Source: CAYQCH01 sp964415935 (lineage in GTDB: Bacteria > Patescibacteriota > Patescibacteriia > VMEV01 > CAYQCH01). Taken from it: 20,944 bases of DNA. The stretch lies in the NCBI GenBank assembly GCA_964415935.1, contig CAYQCH010000018.1, positions 1-20,944 of the forward strand, written 5' to 3'. Below the pieces are notes generated by a model, which was not told where the DNA came from, ran no database searches, and saw only the letters and a list, made by a program, of their open reading frames with translations. A program made the position numbers and the translations under genes. This document shows, in pieces, positions 15,692 to 20,944 of this stretch. Numbering within the stretch: the first letter of the stretch is position 1; every line of letters starts with the position of its first letter.

Positions 15692-16987
15692 CTACAGGCC
15701 GTCGATAAAACTGATGATGCGGCTGAGCAGGTCCGCCTGCGTGGCAAACAAATCGGTGCCATGCCCGCCGCTGTCATACATAATGAGCGATTTCTCCCTG
15801 CCGGGCGTGCCGGTGTTGTTCAGCAGGCCAGGAAAGGCCTGGCTGCTTTGGGAGTCGTCCTTGCTTGAAACGTACAAAATGGGCACGCCTACATCGCGCA
15901 CGGCACCAGCGATGTTGACGCCGCGATAGTCATTCCCCGGTGACAAGGCCACCACAGCCTGGATCTGGTCGGACAGACTGGCCGCGCGCACGGCGGAATT
16001 GGCGCCGATGCTGGCGCCCATGGCCACGACTTTCATCGGACCGTGGTTTTGCTGCATCCAAATGGAAAGGGCAATAACGTCGATGGGCATCTTTTGAAAA
16101 TCCGCTTCGCTAAACGTGCGATAAATGCCTTCGCTCTGGCCATGGCCGCGCAAATCCACGGCCAGCACATGCCAGCCCTTCTCTTGCAAAGCGGGAATGA
16201 CGTCATCCCATAGATGGCGGTCGCGACCAAGCATGTGCAACAGAATCACCCCCTTATCCGTCACGCCGGCGTAATAATCTCCCTGGATGCGAACCCCATC
16301 CTGCATTTGAAAATCCAGGCGTTCGCCTTTCACAAATTCTGTCGGTTGCATATTGGGACTGACGCGGTAGGCCGCCGCATACCAAAGGTTGGCGGCATAC
16401 TCGCGCATCAATGTGTAAAGCCCGCGCCACCGTCCCAGCGCTGTGTCGGCCATAATGACGGTTTCGTCGGGATAAGTAATGAACACGCGGCGGTCCGGCA
16501 TCAGCTTGCGAAACACGGCCAGGGCGCGGCGGGAATGGTACGGCGACGTAATGATTTGGACGGTGGTGTCGGGAAAACGTCCGTTATCAAGAAGCTGGTC
16601 GGTAAATTTGGCGTTGTCGTACGTGGAGTGTGAACTGGCTTCCATATGGTCCAACCCCGTATAGCCGTTCTGTTTGGCATAAGCGTTCATGCTGACCGCT
16701 TCGATGCCGCGCGATGTCTCGCCGCCGGAAAACAAAAGGGGCAGTCCGCTCTGCTTGTGAATTTCCAAGGCGTAGTCCACGCGCTCTTTGGCGATATTGC
16801 TTAAAGAACCGTCGAGCTTCAATCCGGCACCCAGCACCACGCCAATATCTGCGGGTACAATTTCTTTTTCCGCCAGCAGCGGCTGCATGAGCAGGCGGTT
16901 GGGATTCTGCGGTAAAAATGTGAACACCAAACCCAGCGCGACAATAATACCGGCGGGGATGGCAAGGGATTTCAAACGGTCGAGCAT
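15692..16987 (-). CDS. Fusion of a DUF218 (YdcF/SanA/ElyC-like) domain and an alpha/beta hydrolase
   Basis: From ATG 16987 the protein has 431 residues. One N-terminal transmembrane helix (about 7-26) is followed by a DUF218 domain (about 45-180): IGVVLGAGLKLDGSLSNIAKERVDYAL, LPLLFSGGETSRGIEAVSM, EASSHSTYDNAKF, IITSPYHSRRA. After a linker, an alpha/beta hydrolase begins near residue 222: GVILLHMLGRDRHLWDDVIPAL, LAVDLRGHGQSEG, the nucleophile elbow GASIG (Ser326), SSKDD (Asp377 or 378) and SGGHG (His409). The catalytic triad is complete. DUF218 proteins act in envelope biogenesis; the hydrolase substrate is unknown. The longer reading from 17104 would cross the tig terminator and is rejected. 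An extended -10 (TGC TATCCT, 17004-16996) ends 8 nt before the ATG, predicting a nearly leaderless mRNA. Confidence 0.88.
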   Translation of the reverse strand: MLDRLKSLAIPAGIIVALGLVFTFLPQNPNRLLMQPLLAEKEIVPADIGVVLGAGLKLDGSLSNIAKERVDYALEIHKQSGLPLLFSGGETSRGIEAVSMNAYAKQNGYTGLDHMEASSHSTYDNAKFTDQLLDNGRFPDTTVQIITSPYHSRRALAVFRKLMPDRRVFITYPDETVIMADTALGRWRGLYTLMREYAANLWYAAAYRVSPNMQPTEFVKGERLDFQMQDGVRIQGDYYAGVTDKGVILLHMLGRDRHLWDDVIPALQEKGWHVLAVDLRGHGQSEGIYRTFSEADFQKMPIDVIALSIWMQQNHGPMKVVAMGASIGANSAVRAASLSDQIQAVVALSPGNDYRGVNIAGAVRDVGVPILYVSSKDDSQSSQAFPGLLNNTGTPGREKSLIMYDSGGHGTDLFATQADLLSRIISFIDGL

Positions 16988-16995
16988 ATGCAGAC

Positions 16996-17004
16996 AGGAT
17001 AGCA
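16996..17004 (-). promoter_or_regulatory. Extended -10 promoter of the DUF218-hydrolase gene
   Basis: TGC TATCCT on the minus strand, 8 nt before the ATG; no good -35 is seen. It lies between the tig terminator and the gene, so the gene has its own start. Confidence 0.5.
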
Positions 17005-17031
17005 AAAATCTCTGCATTCGCCGACAAAACA

Positions 17032-17060
17032 AAAACCCTCCGGGATCACCGGAGGGTTTT
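17032..17060 (-). terminator. Intrinsic terminator of the nusA-DUF1189-ppa-tig operon
   Basis: AAAACCCTCCGG (17032-17043), five-base loop, CCGGAGGGTTTT (17049-17060): a 12-bp stem. On the minus strand it continues as TTTTTGTTTTG, a good U-tract, 14 nt after the tig stop codon. Confidence 0.92.
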
Positions 17061-17073
17061 GCATCTAAACATA

Positions 17074-18360
17074 TTACTTCTTGCTCACCTGTTCCTTCAA
17101 CCAATGGATGGTCTTGCGGTTACGGATCACAAACGACGTGTACTCGCGATAGGAAGCGCTGTCCAGCTGGCGCAGCACGGCCTGATTGCCTTCATAGGCA
17201 TGGCGCAAGTCGTGCAGCTCTTTTTCAATCTCTTCCTTGCTGGCTTCAATCTTCTCCTGCTCAGCCAGCGCGCGAATGGTCAACGCGCTTTTGATGCGCT
17301 TGACCGCGTCCGGCGTCAGATCCAAAGCCAGCATCTTGCGATCTTTCTTGAGATGTTTGAGGTATTCGTTGAAGTCGAGCCCCTGACGAGCGACATTCTG
17401 TTCCAGTTCGCCGATCATGGTCTGCGTTTCCTGCGTCACCATGACTTCAGGGATATCGCCAAACTTGCTCTGGTCCACCAGGGACTGCAACACCTCGCGT
17501 TCAAAGGCAATGTCGGCTTGCTGGTCCTTTTCTTTCTGCAGATTCTCGGCAACTGCCTTCTTCATGTCATCGACAGTCTTGAATTCACCCAACGTAGAGG
17601 CAAAAGCGTCATCAAGCACCGGCAATGTTACCTCCAGCACGTTTAGCACTTTCACCTTGAAATCGCATTCTTTACCCGCCAGCATTTTCTGTCCATAGTC
17701 TTGGGGAAACGCCAGCTTGAATTCCTTTTCCTGGTCCTTTTTCATGCCCACAACCTGCTCTTCAAACCCGGGAATCATGGTCTTCTCCCCGAGGACTAAC
17801 GGATATTTCTCGGAAGAACCGCCGTCAATCGGCACGGAATCCAAAAACACTTTAAAGCTGATTTCCACCTTGTCGCCGTTACGGGCCTCACGGTCCACGG
17901 CGGCTTCGGAAGCGCGCATCTTGCGCACGTTATCAATAACTTTCTGGATGTCTTCCTCGCCGACCTTTGCTTCCGGCTTCTTGCCGCTCACCTTTTTGAT
18001 GTCCGGCAACGTTACGGTTGGCATCAGCGGCACGGTGGCGGTATAGATGAACGGATTGCCGGGCGCCAGCTTGTCGATGCCGATGGCCGGCTGGCCAACG
18101 GTCTGCAGATTCTTTTGCTTGATGGCCTCGGGCAATGTCTTTTGCACGGCATACTCCGCCGCCTGCTCGTATACGGCCATCTCTCCCACCTTTTGCTTGA
18201 CCACGTCCATGGGGGCCTGGCCTTTGCGGAATCCCGGCACGTCAATGTGCTCGGCAATATGGCGAACGGCCTTTTCCACGAATGGCGCGAACTCTTCCAC
18301 GGATAATTCAATAATGAGCTTTGTCTGCGACTGCTTCAACGCTTCCTGTGATACATTCAT
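17074..18360 (-). CDS. tig: Trigger factor, ribosome-associated chaperone and peptidyl-prolyl isomerase
   Basis: Trigger factor binds near the ribosome exit tunnel and shields nascent chains. The 428 residues match the full family length and order. The N-terminal domain has the ribosome-docking signature GFRKGQAP (43-50). The FKBP-type domain (about 155-245) contains GDKVEISFKVFLD, YPLVLGEKTMIPGFEEQVVGMKKDQEKEFKLAFPQDYG. The C-terminal helical domain is rich in Lys, Glu and Gln and ends in QVSKK. It begins 2 nt after the ppa stop without a Shine-Dalgarno, so coupling is likely. A strong terminator follows. Identity is secure. Confidence 0.97.
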   Translation of the reverse strand: MNVSQEALKQSQTKLIIELSVEEFAPFVEKAVRHIAEHIDVPGFRKGQAPMDVVKQKVGEMAVYEQAAEYAVQKTLPEAIKQKNLQTVGQPAIGIDKLAPGNPFIYTATVPLMPTVTLPDIKKVSGKKPEAKVGEEDIQKVIDNVRKMRASEAAVDREARNGDKVEISFKVFLDSVPIDGGSSEKYPLVLGEKTMIPGFEEQVVGMKKDQEKEFKLAFPQDYGQKMLAGKECDFKVKVLNVLEVTLPVLDDAFASTLGEFKTVDDMKKAVAENLQKEKDQQADIAFEREVLQSLVDQSKFGDIPEVMVTQETQTMIGELEQNVARQGLDFNEYLKHLKKDRKMLALDLTPDAVKRIKSALTIRALAEQEKIEASKEEIEKELHDLRHAYEGNQAVLRQLDSASYREYTSFVIRNRKTIHWLKEQVSKK

Positions 18361-18362
18361 AG

Positions 18363-18893
18363 TTATTTACGGAACTTCTCGGCGTACATGGCCATAGACT
18401 TCTTCACGCTCTCCTTGGCTTTGTCGGCGCCTTCAATACCCGTTACGCTTACTTCTTTCTTCTGCAGCAACTTATACGTTTCAAAGAAATGCTGCATCTC
18501 CTTGATACGGTGCTCGCCAATGTCGGCCAGGTCTTTGACGTGGGCAAAGCGCGGGTCACCCACCGGCACGCAAATGACTTTATCGTCGCTTTCGCCGCTG
18601 TCAGTCATATGCATGACCCCGACCGGACGGACTTCCACCTGGCAACCAGCAAACAATGGGTTGGTCGTCAGCACGCAGATGTCCAGCGCATCGCCGTCTT
18701 CCCATAACGTCTGCGGCGCAAAGCCGTAGTCAAACGGATAGAAATTGGCGCCGTACAACACGCGGTCGAGGGAAATCAAACCGGTTTCCTTGTTAATCTC
18801 GTACTTGTTCTGCGAACCGCGCGGAATTTCAATAATGGCGGTTAAGGTTTCAGGGGCGTTCTCGCCCAAAGAAATGTCGTGCCAAAGATGCAT
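18363..18893 (-). CDS. ppa: Soluble inorganic pyrophosphatase (family I)
   Basis: The enzyme hydrolyses pyrophosphate released by biosynthesis, pulling reactions such as nucleic acid and aminoacyl-tRNA synthesis forward. The 176 residues are typical of the bacterial hexameric type: EIPRGSQNKYEINKETG (22-38), DRVLYGANFYPFDYGFAPQTL (43-63), the metal-binding signature DGDALD (66-71), KVICVPVGDPRF with the downstream metal Asp, and HFFETYK. The signature usually reads DGDPLD; the Pro is Ala here, while the metal-binding Asp residues are kept. It is 30 nt after the DUF1189-like gene and 2 nt before tig, inside one operon. Confidence 0.96.
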   Translation of the reverse strand: MHLWHDISLGENAPETLTAIIEIPRGSQNKYEINKETGLISLDRVLYGANFYPFDYGFAPQTLWEDGDALDICVLTTNPLFAGCQVEVRPVGVMHMTDSGESDDKVICVPVGDPRFAHVKDLADIGEHRIKEMQHFFETYKLLQKKEVSVTGIEGADKAKESVKKSMAMYAEKFRK

Positions 18894-18923
18894 ATGTAAT
18901 GGTTAAGTGTGTGCGGCCTAAGC

Positions 18924-19733
18924 TTAGGACATTTGCGCTTTCAGGTCGAGGAAGCGCCGATAATGATATAAGGCAAGGAACATGTACGCCAGGAACACCA
19001 GCCAGGGCAGCGCCGTATTGGGATAAAAGACGAAAAACACATGCGAAGCCAGAAGGAAAGGCGTCAGCGCGTACAGGCTCATGCTCCAGACGGCAGCGAA
19101 TGAAAAGCGGAAACCGCTGGCAATAACAGCTACACCCGAAAGGAATGATGTATACGCCAGGTTGACCACGAACAACGCGGCAAAGACAAGGATCGGCAAG
19201 AGCAGACCCAGCGCAACCAGTATCTTTTGCAGGGCTGCCGCCAGTCCCGCGCCATCCATGCTGAAGTCTTCTCGGACAAATTCCGCGTACGGGATACGCT
19301 CGACATCGCCTTCAGCGCGCACGACGATGCCGTCAGACGCCACAATCATGCCGAATTCATAGAACGGGTCGACTTCCAGGTCGGCCATGCTGTCCGTAGC
19401 ATCGACGCGAATGAACACATCACTGTTGTCGCTGAAGGTAAAGGTCTGATCATTCTCTATCTGCAGCTGTCCGCCGGTAATGGCAAAGGGCGGCACGCTT
19501 TCCTCAATCACGGCGCGCGCCTCAATCCATTGCGGCCGGACCGTCAGCCACACATACACCGTAGTGACCACGGCCATAACTGCAAACAAAATGCTGGCAT
19601 AGGCGATGGAACGGCGCAGCGGCTGAAGCGCCCACTTCACATACATGCGCGGGTTGGAGATGGCGGCCCAGGCCTCATCCCAAACGGTCAGGAATACGCT
19701 TTTTTCCTCAAACAGAGGGGGCTGAGAAGTCAT
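18924..19733 (-). CDS. DUF1189-like multi-pass membrane protein
   Basis: The 269-residue protein has one transmembrane helix at about 42-64, an extracytoplasmic domain (about 66-165), then three or four helices (about 170-194, 199-224, 226-238, 241-257) and a short basic cytoplasmic end. The outer segment with PPFAITGGQLQIENDQTFTF followed by FIRVDATD resembles the 'ngkl...e.p..i...' pattern of DUF1189 proteins, and the membrane layout agrees. The function of that family is not established. It sits 20 nt after the nusA stop and 30 nt before ppa, so it is probably cotranscribed with them; this neighbourhood gives no obvious functional link. The family call is moderate; membrane topology is clear. 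Confidence 0.75.
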   Translation of the reverse strand: MTSQPPLFEEKSVFLTVWDEAWAAISNPRMYVKWALQPLRRSIAYASILFAVMAVVTTVYVWLTVRPQWIEARAVIEESVPPFAITGGQLQIENDQTFTFSDNSDVFIRVDATDSMADLEVDPFYEFGMIVASDGIVVRAEGDVERIPYAEFVREDFSMDGAGLAAALQKILVALGLLLPILVFAALFVVNLAYTSFLSGVAVIASGFRFSFAAVWSMSLYALTPFLLASHVFFVFYPNTALPWLVFLAYMFLALYHYRRFLDLKAQMS

Positions 19734-19753
19734 GGTATGCGTGTTTGTACGTG

Positions 19754-20944
19754 TTAAGATGCGGTCTCTTCGGCTTTCTCTTCGGCAGGCTCCGCAGCGG
19801 GTTCAGCAACCGATTCTGTTGCTGGTACCTCGGCGGGAGCTTCTGTCGCGGGCTCAGAGGGCGTCGCTTCAGTCGTGCCTTCAGCGCCTTCCGGCACGCC
19901 GGCGCCCTCGATGTTGATGGTCCAGCCGGTCAGCTTGGAAGCCAGGCGGACGTTCTGCCCCGCGCGGCCGATGGCCAGAGACAGCTGGTCTTCGGCGACG
20001 GTTACTTTGGCAACCTTGCCGGCTTCGTCCAGATCAATGGCCGTGATCTTGGCCGGAGACAGCGCATGAGCGATGTAGGTCTTGGGGTCTTCCACCCATT
20101 CAATGATGTCTACCTTTTCACCACCCAATTCCGTGATGATGGTCTGCACGCGGCTGCCGCGCTGACCCACGCAGGAACCGATGGGGTCGATGCTTTCATC
20201 CAGAGCGCGCACCGCAATCTTGGTGCGGGAACCGGCTTCGCGCGCGATGCCCATGATTTCAATGAGGCCGTTATTGATTTCCGGGATTTCCGTGGCAAAC
20301 AATGAACGGACAATATCCGGATGAGCGCGGGAGGCCACGATCATCGGGCCGCGCGCACCCATTTCCACGCGGGAAAGGTAGACCTTCACGCGCTGGCCGG
20401 GGTTAAAACGCTCGGTGCGGATCTGCTCTTCCGGCGGCATGACAGCCACGGTGCGGCCAAGGTCAATGAGCCAGTTGCGGCCTTCGCGGCGCTGGGCTAC
20501 GCCAATGACGATGGTTCCCTGCTTGTCTTTATACTCATCAAAAATCGTGGAGCGTTCAGCTTCACGCAATTTCTGCGTGATGACCTGCTTGGCGGTCTGC
20601 GCGGCCATGCGGCCAAAGTCGGCCGGCACGTCCAAATCCTGCCGGATTTCCTGGCCGACCTCCGCATCCGGGCTTACTTCCTTGGCCTGAGACAGCATCA
20701 AATGCAGCTTGGGGTTGAAATACAGCTTCTGCGTCTCCGGCTCAGGAACTTCCTTGCCTTCCTCGCGCAATTTCTGCGCTTCCTCACGGGCAATGCGAAG
20801 CTCCTCGCGCTGGGCTTCCAATTCCTCTTCGGTGAAGTCCTGCACGACGGTCTTTACGTCATACACTTTATAAAATCCGGTTTCGGCGTCGAACTGAACC
20901 TGGACGTTCTGGTTCGGCTGGCCGAAATCCTTGCGGTAGGCGGC
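19754..20944 (-). CDS. nusA: Transcription termination/antitermination factor NusA (5' end outside the window)
   Basis: NusA binds RNA polymerase and modulates pausing, termination and antitermination. The minus-strand frame is open to the window edge, giving 396 residues; a GTG at 20866 is internal, since the preceding 26 codons (AAYRKDFGQ, VQFDAETGFYKV) also fit the NusA N-terminal domain. Visible in order: the rest of that domain, the S1 domain (GTIVIGVAQRREGRNWLIDLG to VKVYLSRV), KH1 (VASRAHPDIVRSLFATEIPEI), and KH2 (RALDESIDPIGSCVGQRGSRVQTI, then LAIGRAGQNVRLASKLTGW). The protein ends in an about 45-residue Glu/Ala/Pro/Thr-rich acidic tail instead of the AR repeats of E. coli NusA. It is the most upstream gene seen of the nusA-DUF1189-ppa-tig operon. 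Confidence 0.96.
   Translation of the reverse strand, partial: AAYRKDFGQPNQNVQVQFDAETGFYKVYDVKTVVQDFTEEELEAQREELRIAREEAQKLREEGKEVPEPETQKLYFNPKLHLMLSQAKEVSPDAEVGQEIRQDLDVPADFGRMAAQTAKQVITQKLREAERSTIFDEYKDKQGTIVIGVAQRREGRNWLIDLGRTVAVMPPEEQIRTERFNPGQRVKVYLSRVEMGARGPMIVASRAHPDIVRSLFATEIPEINNGLIEIMGIAREAGSRTKIAVRALDESIDPIGSCVGQRGSRVQTIITELGGEKVDIIEWVEDPKTYIAHALSPAKITAIDLDEAGKVAKVTVAEDQLSLAIGRAGQNVRLASKLTGWTINIEGAGVPEGAEGTTEATPSEPATEAPAEVPATESVAEPAAEPAEEKAEETAS

Noticed and set aside
15676..15777. Longer start for the DipZ-like protein
   Set aside because: The added residues overlap the hydrolase gene and the -10 box and show no signal peptide.
20864..20866. GTG as the start of nusA
   Set aside because: The frame upstream is open to the window edge and encodes plausible NusA N-terminal sequence, so the real start lies outside.

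Overview
The window most likely comes from a Candidate Phyla Radiation (Patescibacteria) bacterium with mid-range GC and the standard code (TGA serves as a stop). The evidence is a tight gene order with 1-4 nt gaps, almost no Shine-Dalgarno sequences, a split transketolase, a secreted protein with the 'GKILLQVE-NGEAWYV' repeat common in this group, an RNase J with an Arg/Gly-rich tail, and membrane-anchored orphan solute-binding and CAP-domain proteins. The phylum-level call is inference; I cannot place the class.

Layout. Nearly everything is on the minus strand; only a DsbA-like gene and a CAP-domain gene (7771-9902) are on the plus strand. From left to right: uvrA (cut by the left edge); an 880-nt gap without a credible protein gene, holding an array of six hairpins that looks like a structured non-coding RNA; rnj; a membrane-anchored peptide-type solute-binding protein; secG; a possible small Arg-rich protein; the plus-strand DsbA-like and tandem-CAP genes; a bidirectional terminator; a carbon block (fba, PfkB-family kinase, two transketolase halves, rpe, rpiB); a glutaredoxin and a DipZ/TlpA-like thioredoxin; a DUF218 plus alpha/beta-hydrolase fusion; and a housekeeping operon read as nusA, a DUF1189-like gene, ppa, tig (nusA cut by the right edge).

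How the genes fit together. The tktN-tktC-pfkB-fba operon and the adjacent rpiB-rpe operon give most of a non-oxidative pentose phosphate route joined to lower glycolysis, which in CPR bacteria is thought to supply ribose-5-phosphate and triose phosphates. The nusA-DUF1189-ppa-tig operon couples transcription, pyrophosphate removal and folding of new proteins. SecG and the exported DsbA-like and CAP proteins belong to the cell envelope. Four genes or operons (tktN, rpiB, the DipZ-like gene, the hydrolase fusion) have a -10 box only 6-10 nt before the ATG, so they probably make leaderless mRNAs.

The most unusual element is the array between uvrA and rnj. It holds six copies, about 80 nt apart, of a 6-7 bp hairpin whose minus-strand loop always contains a GNRA sequence. 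Stem changes are compensatory, and a minus-strand promoter and a minus-strand intrinsic terminator bracket the whole. I match it to no known RNA family.
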